Source: Megamerina dolium (lineage: Eukaryota > Arthropoda > Insecta > Diptera > Megamerinidae). From it: a DNA stretch of 64,000 nt. Each line of letters starts with the position of its first letter. Positions within the stretch are counted from its first letter, which is position 1. Below, piece after piece: positions 36,331-47,684 of the stretch. Made by a program: the position numbers and the translations under genes. The notes under the pieces were generated by a model. It was not told the origin of the DNA. It saw nothing but the letters and a program-made list of their open reading frames with translations, and did no database searches. Where the stretch lies: the NCBI GenBank assembly GCA_963854835.1, contig OY978525.1, positions 58,907,855 through 58,971,854 on the forward strand. Reading direction: 5' to 3'.

Positions 36331-37940
36331 GGTCTGGATAGCAATGTTTGGAGTAACATCGATTGATTTTTCATCATTTCTTGCATCATTGTTTGCATTG
36401 AGTTCATGAATTGGTTCATATTCTGAATTAATGTTTGAAGCAAATGTTCAAGAGTACTTGGCTGTTGGGTTGGCAGTGAGTGTTTCTGCTCATTATTTAC
36501 GTTACTTTGTTGGTGTAGGTTTTGTTTTAACACGCTAGCGTATGAATTGGTTTGATTCTTGTTTGGGATTGCAGAGAAGAATTGTGTTGCATCAATATTT
36601 TGTCTCTTACTTGAGTTGGCTATCTGAGTTTGCTCAACTGGTTTTAGAGGTTGATTGTTAGCGGAGAAATTTAGCTTTAGGGTTGCATATACTGGGCAAC
36701 CTCTATAATTTGCAGTGTGATTACCTCCACAATTGCTGCATTTTTTCATGCTAGCATCGTCTTTAGATTTTGGGCATATGTTTGATTTATGGAGATCTCC
36801 ACAAATCACACAAACAGCTGGCAGGGTACAATATGTCTTAGTATGTCCATATTCTTGGCAGTTGCTGCACTGAGGAGGTCCAGTTCTCTTATGGGGTTCT
36901 TCGATTGTGATTTTGCGATGCAATAAATATCGAATTTTATATATGGGGTGTACCTCACCTTTTTTTAGGGGTTTTGTTTCAGGCTGAAGCTCAATACGAT
37001 ATAACGGTTGAGGTATATTGCTCTTGTTGAGAATGTTGAATACTGTTTTGGCTTGAAACCCTTCTTCCTGAAGGGCAAGTTTGATTTCGTTAATATCAAC
37101 GTTGGGTTCGACGCCTTTGAGTACAACGATTAAGCCCTTACTACTTTTTAGCTGATATGTGTAGTAATTCTTTTTTACAGCATCAAATTCCGCTATTACT
37201 TTGCGATAATGAGTTTCGCTGTAGATTTGCACTTTGGTTTCCTCAATTTGGCCTTTGCGAATAGGAACAACATGGAAATTCTTTGGTCCTATAAGACTTG
37301 TAATTCTAGAAATCAACTTATCTGAGTTGCGTTCTCTCAAGAAAATGGGTGGGGGTTTGAAATTTTTCTTGGAGATAATATTTTCGTCACTTTCATCACC
37401 TGAAAGCAGAGCGTATCTATTTTCCGAACTAATAGGGACAGTGTTCTGTTTTTGAATTTTTGTTGAATTCATTTGTTTTGAATTTTGCGGACTTCTCTTT
37501 CGCTTTACTACAGTAATGTAGCGATCAATACCAGTTTGAACAGCAACTGGTTCTTTATTAGTCATCGCACTAGTTGCTTTAACTACTGGGTCATGCACTT
37601 CAGTAGAAGTGCCGTTATTTGATTGCTTTGATGTTGTAGCTGTTGGTGTTACAGCAGGAGAAGCACATTGTACACTCCACGGTATAGAGGGAGATAGTAT
37701 ATCACGATAGAACAAATTATTTTTTTTGTCTGTATTTATTGTTGTTGCAAAATTTGATGAATTTTTAATATGTGCAGGCAAAAGATTTGCACTGTTACTT
37801 TCACTTGTGTAGTGTGTATCAACTGTTTTATTTGATAATGCACTTATCGCGGGGGTTTGCGCGGGTGATTGCAAATTATTGTTTACACACACATTAATAG
37901 GCGATTGCCGTTGCCGGGGAGGAGAGCGCTGAACACTCAT
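36327..37940 (-). CDS. Jockey ORF1: Gag-like RNA-binding protein, 537 residues
   Basis: It binds the element RNA and forms the ribonucleoprotein with ORF2. The N-terminal ~200 residues are low-complexity, serine/asparagine-rich, with a basic KRKRSPQNSK segment. About 215-345 is the fold that precedes the knuckles in insect Gag-like ORF1 proteins. Three zinc knuckles follow: C358-x2-C-x4-H-x4-C371, C377-x2-C-x3-H-x4-C389, C401-x2-C-x3-H-x6-C415. The C-terminus is Gln/Met-rich (repeated MNQFMNSMQTMMQEM), a likely oligomerisation helix. Start ATG 37940 matches the ATG kept in the copies at 42441 and 63649. Entirely open. Confidence 0.94.
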   Translation of the reverse strand: MSVQRSPPRQRQSPINVCVNNNLQSPAQTPAISALSNKTVDTHYTSESNSANLLPAHIKNSSNFATTINTDKKNNLFYRDILSPSIPWSVQCASPAVTPTATTSKQSNNGTSTEVHDPVVKATSAMTNKEPVAVQTGIDRYITVVKRKRSPQNSKQMNSTKIQKQNTVPISSENRYALLSGDESDENIISKKNFKPPPIFLRERNSDKLISRITSLIGPKNFHVVPIRKGQIEETKVQIYSETHYRKVIAEFDAVKKNYYTYQLKSSKGLIVVLKGVEPNVDINEIKLALQEEGFQAKTVFNILNKSNIPQPLYRIELQPETKPLKKGEVHPIYKIRYLLHRKITIEEPHKRTGPPQCSNCQEYGHTKTYCTLPAVCVICGDLHKSNICPKSKDDASMKKCSNCGGNHTANYRGCPVYATLKLNFSANNQPLKPVEQTQIANSSKRQNIDATQFFSAIPNKNQTNSYASVLKQNLHQQSNVNNEQKHSLPTQQPSTLEHLLQTLIQNMNQFMNSMQTMMQEMMKNQSMLLQTLLSRP

Positions 37941-38297
37941 ATTATAAACAAATTGTTTGCAAACGATATTATTTTATTTGTTTTTTTTTTTTTTTTTTTT
38001 TTTTTTTCTAAAAATCAAAATAAAGACGTCCACTCTTATTGGTGACTTTCGCGAAACAAAACGAATTAATATCGTATAAAAAAATAAATACCAAACATTA
38101 ATGTCGAGCTCATGTAAACTGACCTTAATTTTATAATTAAACTCAACACAGCTTTTGTCAATGAATACAGTAGTGCTGCCCTCAAATATCAAAAAAATCC
38201 CTTTCTATCAGTTTTGCAACATTGAAATCTCTGGAATCGAGCAAATACAAGAAAAAGAAAAAAATCTAAAAGAAAAAACTGGCAAACACTCAAGCAT

Positions 38298-38369
38298 GTA
38301 AGTTTTATTTTAATTAATTTTAATTACTTAGGGATAAAATGCAAGTACATAAATATATTGTTATTTTAG
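38298..38369 (+). other. Possible 5' UTR intron of the hAT transposase
   Basis: GTAAGT at 38298 and TTATTTTAG ending at 38369, four bases before the transposase ATG, would make a 72-base intron, a common size in flies. Sequence evidence only. Confidence 0.4.
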
Positions 38370-38373
38370 CCTC

Positions 38374-40248
38374 ATGCCGCCACGTAGAAAATGCATTTTT
38401 AATGATTGTCTACAAGCTCAATACCCCTTCATTAAAAAGACAGTGAACGAGAGTGAAGTAAGGTGCACAAAATGTTTGGCCGCATTTTCTATTGCAAACA
38501 AGGGAAAACTCGATATCCAGCAGCACCTAAAAACAAATAAACACATAAGTACTGACGTCGCTGCCTCCTCCAGTAAAACAATATCAACATTGTTTCGTTC
38601 TAAGGAATTCAGCGAAACAGAAAGAAAAATTTGGATCAACGAAGGTGTCTGGGCGTTTCACACTGTTAAGCACAATCATTCTTTCCGTTCAAACGATTGT
38701 ACTTCAAAACTTATTAAAAGTTGTTTTGATGAAAAATATTCTTCTGCGCGTACGAAATGTGAAGCAATAGTTTGCAATGTTCTGGCCCCGAATTCAATGG
38801 AAGAAATAAGAATGGATTTATCTGAAGTAACGTTTATCACAGTATATTCTGATTGTTCAAATCATGGCAGCACAAAAATTTGCCCAATACTTGTCCGATA
38901 TTTCATACCGCAAAAAGGAGTCCACGTTAAAATATTGGAAGTTGAGGATCTACCGGGCGAATCATCTGATATATTGGTGGAATACATTAATAATACGTTG
39001 ACAAAATTTGATATAAAACAAAAACTTCTTGCCATATGCGCAGACAATACAAATTGCAATTTTGGCGGGGCAGCACGGCGAGGTAAAAATAACTTGTTTA
39101 ATAAGCTTCAAATATCACATGAAACAAATCTTATTGGGGTGAATTGTGCTGCTCACATTTTAAACAACTGTATTCAAACATCAATGGAATGTCTTCCCAT
39201 AGACATTGAAGTTATTATTGTAAAGATATATTCTTTTTTCTATATTAATACAGTTCGCGTTGAACAGTTTAAAGAAATTTGTGAAGCAGTTGATACGGAC
39301 TATAAAAAATTATTGGGTTTTAGTAAGACCAGGTGGCTTACACTTAAACCATCGATTGAAAGAATTTTGAAACTATTTAAGCCATTAAAAGCGTACTTTT
39401 TATCGCAACTAAAATGTCCAACAATTTTAAAGCAATTTTTTAATGACCCTTGTTCCGAAATCTGGCTTTTTTTCGCGCATTGTCAGGCTACACTTTTCCA
39501 TAATTATATTGCACAAAATGAGTCCCAGAAAATATGCATGACTGAAGTGTCCTTAATAATAAAAGAGCTGAAATTTAAAATCATTCAGCGTAGAGACGAG
39601 GTATTTTTGCCATTGGCCGTTAAGCAACTCATTAAAGAATTAAGCCAAAAGCGGTCAATTGATTTAGACCAATTCAATAAACATGTAAGCAGTTTTTATA
39701 CGAGTTGTATTGATTACTTGGGTCAATGGAGCACTGCATTCGAAGAAGTTGAAGTTTTTGAATGGGTGCTTCTTTGTGAAACAATTTCTTGGAACGAAGT
39801 AGAAAAAAGTTTGGTGCTTATTATGGAAAAGATGAGGGACTTAACTATTGATGATAGTGAACTATTTGATGAAATAGCATACGTTAAAAAGTATGTGACT
39901 TTGGACAAGATCAAAATGTGGTTAGAAAGTCAGTCGACAGTCGAAGAAAAATGGGTAGAGCTTTTTAATCACTTTGACAAAAAAAGTATACCTCGTAAAA
40001 ACATTGTAAAAATTGTGGAATTCAGTCTTTGCTTACCAGGGTCAAATGCTCCTACAGAAAGGGTTTTCTCTCTTATGAACAACATTTGGACTGCGGAAAA
40101 ATCGCAAATGAAAATTAACACAATTAAATCCATTTTAATTACAAAATGCAATTATGAACTTTCTTGCATGGAATTTAAGGAGTACTTAGAGGAAAACCAC
40201 AATTTGATAAAAAAAATTCATTCGACAGAAAAATATCAAAGCAATTAG
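38374..40248 (+). CDS. hAT-superfamily transposase, intact, 624 residues
   Basis: It would cut the element at its TACGGTGACCA ends and reinsert it with 8-bp duplications. A BED-type zinc finger lies at the N-terminus (C31-x2-C34, H51-x5-H57). The first catalytic aspartate region is ITVYSDCSNHGSTKICPILV, the second AICADNTNCNFGG. The C-terminal hAT dimerisation block is SLCLPGSNAPTERVFSLMNN with the conserved Glu. The length is normal for the superfamily and no stop or frameshift is present. The ATG context is TCATGCCGCC. The Jockey 5' end lies about 320 bp upstream in divergent orientation, so the original hAT promoter is probably displaced. I cannot name the subfamily. Confidence 0.94.
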   Translation: MPPRRKCIFNDCLQAQYPFIKKTVNESEVRCTKCLAAFSIANKGKLDIQQHLKTNKHISTDVAASSSKTISTLFRSKEFSETERKIWINEGVWAFHTVKHNHSFRSNDCTSKLIKSCFDEKYSSARTKCEAIVCNVLAPNSMEEIRMDLSEVTFITVYSDCSNHGSTKICPILVRYFIPQKGVHVKILEVEDLPGESSDILVEYINNTLTKFDIKQKLLAICADNTNCNFGGAARRGKNNLFNKLQISHETNLIGVNCAAHILNNCIQTSMECLPIDIEVIIVKIYSFFYINTVRVEQFKEICEAVDTDYKKLLGFSKTRWLTLKPSIERILKLFKPLKAYFLSQLKCPTILKQFFNDPCSEIWLFFAHCQATLFHNYIAQNESQKICMTEVSLIIKELKFKIIQRRDEVFLPLAVKQLIKELSQKRSIDLDQFNKHVSSFYTSCIDYLGQWSTAFEEVEVFEWVLLCETISWNEVEKSLVLIMEKMRDLTIDDSELFDEIAYVKKYVTLDKIKMWLESQSTVEEKWVELFNHFDKKSIPRKNIVKIVEFSLCLPGSNAPTERVFSLMNNIWTAEKSQMKINTIKSILITKCNYELSCMEFKEYLEENHNLIKKIHSTEKYQSN

Positions 40249-40710
40249 AGCTAAAACATTTTTAATGTTATGTTATGAATTTAAGTTATATAGGGTGGTT
40301 GCCTATGAGGATGCTGATCTGGTGGTTCTTTGGTTCAAACCATGAAGAAAGCTTATATTGGTATAGGGTAAAGTTTGAACCCGTTTTGACATACAGAGTA
40401 TTTCGCAAAGCTACTTTGCCATTTTGCCTTCATTAAAATTTCGGAACATAACTTCGAAACTTTTTAAAATGGAGCATAGAGCGATATATCATCGAATTGC
40501 TTAAAGGCACCACCCTGTATACATTTTACTGGCTAAACTGTTTTTTTTATTATAATTATAAGCTATTTTGTAACATGATTTCATATGTTTGAATAAAAAA
40601 TACATTTTTAAAACGGACATTGGCCTTTTTAAATTTTTACCAAAAAAAAAAATTTTTGGTGGGTGTGTTCTCTATTTTCATTAAAAAAATATGGTCACCG
40701 TAGACATAAT

Positions 40711-40811
40711 CCATCGGTCATGGATATCAGCAAAAATCGTCTGGAAATTTGTTTTAAAATCGATTATCTCCTCTGCGGCTGCCTTGAATAGCTTTAAAGC
40801 TGACATTTTCA
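40711..40811 (-). pseudogene. BEL/Pao gag N-terminal remnant
   Basis: On the minus strand an ATG near 40811 opens KMSALKLFKAAAEEII then DFKTNFQTIFADIHDR, and meets the hAT target duplication. Across the hAT the sequence continues (after a frame change) as CFSAINAQLHELDAK into the DUF1759 region at 33377. This ties the two sides of the hAT to one gag gene. Confidence 0.55.
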
Positions 40812-41864
40812 TGCGTAATTCGTAGAATCACAGAAAAACCGAGAGAAAAATGCTGGTGAATCTGGAAATAAGTTGCCTGTTTACACAACTTATAAAAAAA
40901 AATGGTTTGCCAAAATGTGTCCAGCAAGATATTAATCCGAAAGACGTAGTCTTAAACAGTAAAGTGTGCAAACTTATAAAAAAAATGCGGTATTTATGTA
41001 TAAAAATACACTTACGTAATATGTATAAGTTAATATTCGCGCGGGACCGATTAAAAGTTTGGGAACCACTGATTATTACATCCATGGCATGTGAATTTGT
41101 ATTGCATTGCATATAAAGCAAGCACAATTATTACGAAAAGAGAATATGTATGTATGTCTATACCGCAACAGTCGAGATTAATTTGTAAGAAGAGACAAAA
41201 CAAATCCAAAAACAAACAGCAGACCTATATTTTTTATCTTTGTAGTAAGGAATATGTAATTACCATCAACAAAATGTTGTTTTTGGTAAATTTTGTTTTA
41301 GAAACGAGGAAACGAGGTAGAAGTATTATTTTTGTTTTGCTTAACAACATATACTTAATGTTTTGCTTTATAATATTTCGGTACTAGCAACAATCATGTA
41401 AACCACGAAGACAGTCAAGATATATGAAAATAAGAGAGGCTAATTAATGTGTACGTAGTACAACAAAATACCTTTCTCATTGAGATAGAAATAATAATCA
41501 CAATAACGTAGTTATTGCAATATATTTCATGTGCCGAAGTAAACGAATGCGTTGATATGGCCAATATCAACAGCAACAATAACTCTTGGAAAAGAGTTGT
41601 TTTTTTTATTATTATTTTCAAGTTTTTATACGTAGTATATTTAAGAAAAAAAAGGTACATACATATGTAACATATGCACTCAAATAAAGTACATATAAAA
41701 TTTTTATATATATTATATATCTATTATAATGCTCGATATTTATTGGGAAAGTATTTCCACAATAAATACGCAAGTAGATTTGAAAGGAAAGTATTTCCTA
41801 CTACCTGCAGGCAAGACTGTCTCTTACCAACGTTGCGAGCCGATCCGGCTCGAAGGACCAAAAA
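40812..41864 (-). other. BEL/Pao 5' leader region, no gene recognised
   Basis: AT-rich leader between the 5' LTR and gag. Directly after the LTR the minus strand reads TTTTTGGTCCTTCGAGCC, the place where the primer-binding site should lie. An 88-codon plus-strand ORF (40850-41116) has no supporting feature. Confidence 0.5.
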
Positions 41865-42570
41865 TGTGTGTGAGAAAGATGGGGTGCCAGGTGAGCTCGT
41901 TCCAACGGTGGTAACTCCTTGCCTGTAGGTGTTGGTGAGGTGGTGATTATCGTGTTGGTTGTAGATTTGAAGTTGTTGCTGATGTAGATCGCACATATAA
42001 AGTCGTTTACACAATAACGCACTAACTTTTTCGTTTTAATGTAAACCAATTGGAATTTATTGTTCAACTAATATAATGTTTGTATATGTGTCTTAATTTA
42101 ATTGATATTAGTTTTTATTTAGCTATTGTACAATGCTTTATTATGAGAGAGAGAACGGGGAGATAAAAAAGTCGCGCATATGGTTCTCTCCTCTTGTAGA
42201 TATAACTTGAGAATGATAATAAAAAAAACGACGTTAACATGAAATCCGTGAAAGTCACCAATAAGAGTGGACGTGTTTGATAGAGTCGAAAAAGTGATTG
42301 TTTTCGGTAAAAAAAAAAATTTAATATTTTGCGAAAAGACGCTAAGAAACTCAAGGAGTTATTTCGGTGATTTTTTTTTTTAGAAAAAAAAAAAAAATAA
42401 ATAAAATAATAATATTGTTTGCAAACATTTTGTTGATAATATGAGTGTTCAGCGCTCTCCTCTCCGGCAACGGCAATCGCCTGTTAATGTGTGTGTAAAC
42501 AATAATTGCAATCACCCGCGCAAACCCCTCCGATAAGTGCATTATAAAAAAAAACAGTTGATACACACTG

Positions 42571-43598
42571 ACTTTGTAGAATGACACTGCATAACTCCCG
42601 TTGTGCAGTGAAAATTGGGAAGGACCTCTCCGCACCGTTTAATACCGAACGGGGTTTCAGACAAGGTGATTCGTTATCGTGCGACTTCTTCAATCTTATT
42701 ATGGAGAAAATAATACGAGCTGCTGATCTACGACATAATGGCACTATCTTCAACAAAAGTGTCATGCTGTTAGCGTATGCCGACGATATTGACATAATCG
42801 GCATGAACACGCGAGCAGTCAGTGCAGCATTCTCAGAGTTGGAAAGAGAGTCGCGTCGGATGGGTCTCACGGTGAACGAGGGCAAGACGAAGTATCTAGT
42901 GTCAACAAACAAAGAGTCCCGGCGTCTTGGACACCACGTCACTGTTGACAACTACGCTTTTGAAGTAGTAAGGGACTTTGTCTATCTTGGAACCAGCATT
43001 AACAGCAGTAATGACGTCAGCTTGGAGATCATGCGTAGGCTAACTCTTGCTAACAGGTGTTACTTTGGGCTGAGTAAGCAATTGAGAAATCGAGCCCTCT
43101 CTCGAAAAACGAAAACTACACTCTACAAGTCTCTCATCATGCCTGTCCTAACATATGGCGCTGAAGCCTGGACAATTTCCACCTCGGATGAGCGAATACT
43201 TGGAGTTTTCGAGAGAAAAGTCCTACGCAAGATCTTTGGACCTATTTGCGTTGGTGGCGAGTACCGAATAAGGTACAACCATGAGCTGTACGAGCTGTAT
43301 GCCGATATTGACATAGTAAAGCGCATCAAAATCCAGCGGCTGCGCTGGCTAGGTCATGTCGAGCGAATGGAAGAACACGCTCCAGCTAAGAAGGTGTTAT
43401 ATTCGGAACCCGCTGGAGGACGACGCAAAAGAGGAAGACCAAACCTCCGGTGGAAAGACCAAGTATTGGAGAACCTGACGGCGCTTGGAATTTCTAACTG
43501 GCGCCAGCTAGCGAAGAACAGAGATGGCTGCCGAAGCATGTTATTTTCGGCCTAAATCGATATTCGGTTGTTATGGCCACATAAGTAAGTAAGTAAGT
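42571..43598 (+). mobile_element. RTE-clade LINE, 5'-truncated (1028 bp), in Jockey ORF1
   Basis: The 8-bp duplication ACACACTG lies at 42563-42570 and 43599-43606. The copy starts inside RT (ACTTTGTAGAATGACACTGC), contains an open 3' half of the ORF and ends GGCCACA followed by (TAAG)n, the short-repeat tail typical of RTE. Confidence 0.95.
42581..43555 (+). pseudogene. RTE ORF C-terminal half, open but 5'-truncated
   Basis: 324 codons without a stop: RCAVKIGKDLSAPFNTERGF, RQGDSLSCDFFNLIMEK, VMLLAYADDIDIIGMNTR (catalytic YADD), then the thumb and the terminal RLRWLGHVERM and [20 protein letters not shown] blocks. Endonuclease and RT fingers are absent through 5' truncation, so it cannot act alone. 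It gives the best reference reading for this part of the family, together with 52135-53115. Confidence 0.93.
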
Positions 43599-45039
43599 AC
43601 ACACTGCACAAGTGAAAGTAACAGTGCAAATCTTTTGCCTGCACATATTCCTCACTCTAACACTACATCAAAATTTGCAACAACAATAAATACAGACAAA
43701 AAAAATTATTTGTTCTCTCGGGATATACTATCTCCCTCTATACCGTGGAGTGTACAATGCGCTTCTCCTGCTGTAACACCAACAGCTACAACATCAAAGC
43801 AAACAAATAACGGCCTTTCTATTAAAAAACTAGTTGCTGTTCAAACTGGAATTGATCGCTACATTACTGTAGTAAAGCGAAAAAGAAGTCCACAAAATTC
43901 AAAACAAATGAATTCAACAAAAATTCAAAAGCCGAACACTGCCCCTATTAGTTCGGAAAATAGATACGCTTTGCTTTCAGGTGATGAAAGTGACGAAAAT
44001 ATTATCTCCAAGAAAAATTTCAAACCCCCAGCCATTTTCTTAAGAGAACGCAACTCAGATAAGTTGATTTCTAGATTTACAAGTCTTATAGGACCAAAGA
44101 ATTTCCACGTTGTTCCTATTCGCGAAAGCCAAATTGAGGAAACGAAAGTGCAAATCTACAGCGAAACTCATTATCGCAAAGTAATTGCGGAATTTGATGC
44201 TGGAATTACTACACATATCAGCTAAAAAGTAGTAAGGTCTTAATCGTAGTACTCAAAGGCGTCGAACCCAACGTTGACATTAACGAAATCAAACTTGCCC
44301 TTCAGGAAGAAGGGTTTCAAGCCAACATTCAACATTCTCAACAAGAGCAATATACCTCAACCGTTATATCGTATTGATCTTCAGCCTGAAACAAAACCCC
44401 TAAAAAAAGGTGATGTACACCCCATATATAAAATTCGATATTTATTGCATCGCAAAATCACAATCGAAGAAGCCCATAAGAGAACTGGACCTCCTAAGTG
44501 CAGTAACTGCCAAGAATATGGACATACTAAGACATATTGTACCCTGCCAGCTGTTTGTGTGATTTGTGGAGATCTCCATAAATCAAACATATGCCCAAAA
44601 TCTAAAGGCGATGCTAGCATGAAAAAATGCAGCAATTGTGGAGGTAATCACACCGCAAATTATAGAGGTTGCCCAGTATATACAACCCTAAAGCTAAATT
44701 TCTCCGCTAGCAATCAACCTCTAAAACCAGTTGAGCAAACTCAGATAGCCAACTCAAGTAAGAGACAAAATATTGATGCAACACAATTCTTCTCTGCAAT
44801 CCCAAACAATAATCAAACCAATTCATACGCTAGCGTGTTAAAACAAAACACACACCAACAAAGCAATGTAAATAATGAGCAGAAACACTCACTGCCCACC
44901 CAACAGCCAAGTACCCTTGAACATTTGCTTCAAACATTAATTCAGAATATGAACCAATTCATGAACTCAATGCAAACAATGATGCAAGAAATGATGAAAA
45001 ATCAATCGATGTTACTCCAAACATTGCTATCCAGACCAT

Positions 45040-47684
45040 GAGTTGTCTCAAGATATGCCACTGAAACGCCAACGGCTTAAGCCAGCACCGTTTGGAGCTA
45101 ATTCAATTCCTTGAATCCAGCCAAATCGACATAATGATGATATCTGAGACCCATTTCACTGACAAAAATTGCTACCAAATACCATATTTCAAACTGTACA
45201 CCACAAATCATCCGCATGGTAAGGCACGCGGAGGAACTGCCATATTGATAAAAAGCAGAATAAAACATCATGTTCTCGAAGATTTCAGTAGCGTCTACTT
45301 GCAAGCAACTTCTATATGTCTGGAAGAATATATCTCTAAGCTAGTAATATCTGCGATATACCGTCCCCCAAGATACAGTATTACCGAACAGCAATATAAA
45401 GAATTTTTCTCAACCCTTGGTAGCAAATTCTTGGTTTGCTGGCGATTTAAACGCCAAACACACTCACTGGGGCTCCCGCTTAATAACTCCAAAAGGCAGA
45501 AAACTATGTTCAATCATCACTAACCATGGCTGCGATGTTATTTCAAATGGTCAACCGACATATTGGCCGACGGACAAGAGGAAAATACCCGATCTCATAG
45601 ACTTTGGAGTCGCCAAAGGTTTGCAGATGGAAAATATCTCCACAGAGTGTAATTATGATCTATCATCTGACCACTCACCCACGGTAATATCTATAAAATC
45701 ACCAAGCCACCAAGGCAATTGCGTTAGAAAGAAAATAGACTGGTTAAAATTCAAGAAATATATAAATTCCCATCTTCCTCTGAGTACTGTATTAAGAAAT
45801 GGACACGATGTAGACTCAGCACTCGAAAAATTCAACCAGCTGCTCTCATTAGCTCTCAGCTCAGCCACCTGCACAAAGGTATGCAAGCAATCAAACTATA
45901 GCCCATACACACCAGCCGATATTGAATTGCTAGTAAGACAGAAAAGAAGACTCCGAAGACAATGGCAAGAATTCAGATCACCGAATCTGAAAACACAGCT
46001 ACAGCACTGCACTCGAAAGTTAAAGCAAGCCTTAAAAAATAAAAACAACAAAGAGTTAGAAGAGCACATAGCGAAATTAACACCTGGTGAAGCGTCAGAC
46101 TACTCTTTGTGGAAATCAGCAAAAAACTCAAATCGGCCAATTCTCACTGATTCCCCCATCCGTTTGAGTGACGGTAATTGGGCTAGAAGCAACTGTGAGA
46201 AGGGTTTGGTTTTTGCAAACCACCTAAAAAGTGTGTTTACACCCAATCCACCCTCTTCACAGTCCTCATTACCAAAATTAACTTCTCAACCTTGCTCAAT
46301 AACGCTCAAAATTAAAAAAAAGGACATATTCAAAGCAATTTATAAAGATTTAAACCCAAAAAAATCACCTGGTCCAGATAAAATTACCGGTAAAATGATA
46401 AAAGAGCTACCTCCGGCTTCAGTAATTCATCTCATGCACATTTTCAATGCTATCCTTCGTATTAAACACTATCCCAAATGCTGGAAAACTTCAAAAATTA
46501 TTATGATAGCAAAACCAGGAAAAGACCCTACAAAAGTTGCATTGTACAGACCTATCCTCCTGCCTCTACTTTCTAAAGTATTCGAAAAGCTACTTGTCAT
46601 GAATATAACTCCATTTATTAATCTCAACCAACTGATTCCTAAACATCAGTTTGGATTTAGAAAACAGCACGGCACAATAGAACAAGTCCACCGCATTGTA
46701 ACTCTGATAAGGAACACTTTTGAAGAAAAAAAGTATTGCTCAGCTGTCTTTCTTGATATCACTCAAGCTTTCGATAAAGTATGGCACGATGGCCTTATTT
46801 ACAAACTCAAACTATTACTGCCTGCAAATGTCTCCTCATTGCTTAGTAGCTACCTCACGAAAAGACAATTTCTCGTACATCACGAGGATTACACAACAAA
46901 TCCATTGGATATTCACGCTGGCGTTCCTCAGGGAAGCGTTTTGGGCCCCTTACTGTATCTCTTATACACTACAGATATGCCCAGCAATAACCATACATTT
47001 ATATCGACCTTTGCAGATGATACGGCAATATTGTGCTCTCGCTCTAACCCCATGGAAGCTACTAAACTCTTGCAGACTCATATCGATTCTCTCGAAATCT
47101 GGCTAGCAAAATGGCGTATAAAAGTCAATGAATCAAAGAGCGTACATGTAACCTTCACGCTAAGGCTAGATACATGTCCCCCACTTAATATTAATGGCCA
47201 ATCAGTTCCACAATGTTCCTCAACAAAGTACTTGGGTATTCACCTCGACAGAAGGCTGACCTGGAAAAATCACATAGAGGCAAAGAAAACTCAGATCAAG
47301 CTTAAAATGAATCAGTTATGGTGCCTGATACACAAAAGATCAAAGTTGAATCTCGAATACAAAGTGCTATTATATAAAGCAATCCTGAAACCAATCTGGA
47401 CTTATGGTATTCAGTTTTGGGGCACCGCATATCCCTCAAATATCGAAAAATTGCAGCGAATACAATCCAAGTGTCTGCGAATTATTGTAAACGCGCCTTG
47501 GTATATGAGGAACGTTAAAATCCATCGAGATTTAAATGTACCCACAATTTCTGAGGAAGTTGCAATGTCTTGCAGAAGCTACATTCAAAAATTACACAGT
47601 CATCCGAATCCCCTTGCTAGGCAATTGTTGCTGAGCACGGGGCATCGTCGATTAAAAAGAAAAGACACACTGAATATGCTGTGA
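45040..47684 (+). pseudogene. Jockey ORF2, nearly complete with two early lesions
   Basis: ATG 45040 starts MSCLKICH, then a TGA replaces the Trp codon of WNANG (codon 9). Frame 45092-45523 carries the first half of the endonuclease and is broken near 45435 by one extra T before GDLNAKHTHWG. From 45417 to 47684 (755 codons) the rest of the endonuclease, linker and RT are open, including FLDITQAFDKVW, GVPQGSVLGPLLY and FADD. One serine codon is lost in YRPI(S)LLPL. It is highly similar to the intact ORF2 at 33682-36330. Confidence 0.92.

Larger units (their letters stand above)
33517..38050 (-). mobile_element. Full-length Jockey-clade LINE, both ORFs open (about 4.53 kb)
   Basis: On the minus strand it starts near 38050 (GAAAGTCACCAATAAGAGTG, shared with the 5' ends at 42248 and 63455), has a short 5' UTR, ORF1, ORF2 and a 3' UTR ending ATTCAATAAAAAAAATAAGC plus about 29 A. 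Relative to the copies at 42.2 and 63.5 kb its 5' UTR lacks about 80 bases after GTGGACGT. I could not identify a target duplication, so the insertion may have involved a small deletion, or the duplication has decayed. It lies in the left arm of the hAT element. Confidence 0.92.
33386..40702 (+). mobile_element. hAT transposon with open transposase, carrying a nested Jockey
   Basis: Perfect 11-bp inverted ends TACGGTGACCA (33386-33396) and TGGTCACCGTA (40692-40702) are flanked by the perfect 8-bp duplication GACATAAT (33378-33385, 40703-40710). The left arm has repeated TTCTATATT words in 33405-33516. Removing the Jockey (33517-38050) leaves about 2.78 kb, normal for hAT. The transposase occupies 38374-40248. 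The element is inserted in the gag 5' part of the BEL element: DUF1759-bearing gag lies to its left and the gag start to its right. Confidence 0.95.
42441..45041 (+). pseudogene. Jockey ORF1, inactive and interrupted by RTE
   Basis: ATG 42441 opens the same N-terminus as the intact ORF1 (SVQRSPLRQRQSPVNVC). It is already stopped at GCATTATAA, then split by the RTE at 42571-43598, and resumes at 43607. The frame 43635-44225 ends at a 7-base deletion after AEFDAG, and 44274-45041 carries the three zinc knuckles (CSNCQEYGHTKTYC, CVICGDLHKSNIC, CSNCGGNHTANYRGC) and the methionine-rich tail. The early stop is shared with the copy at 63455, so it predates both insertions. Confidence 0.9.
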
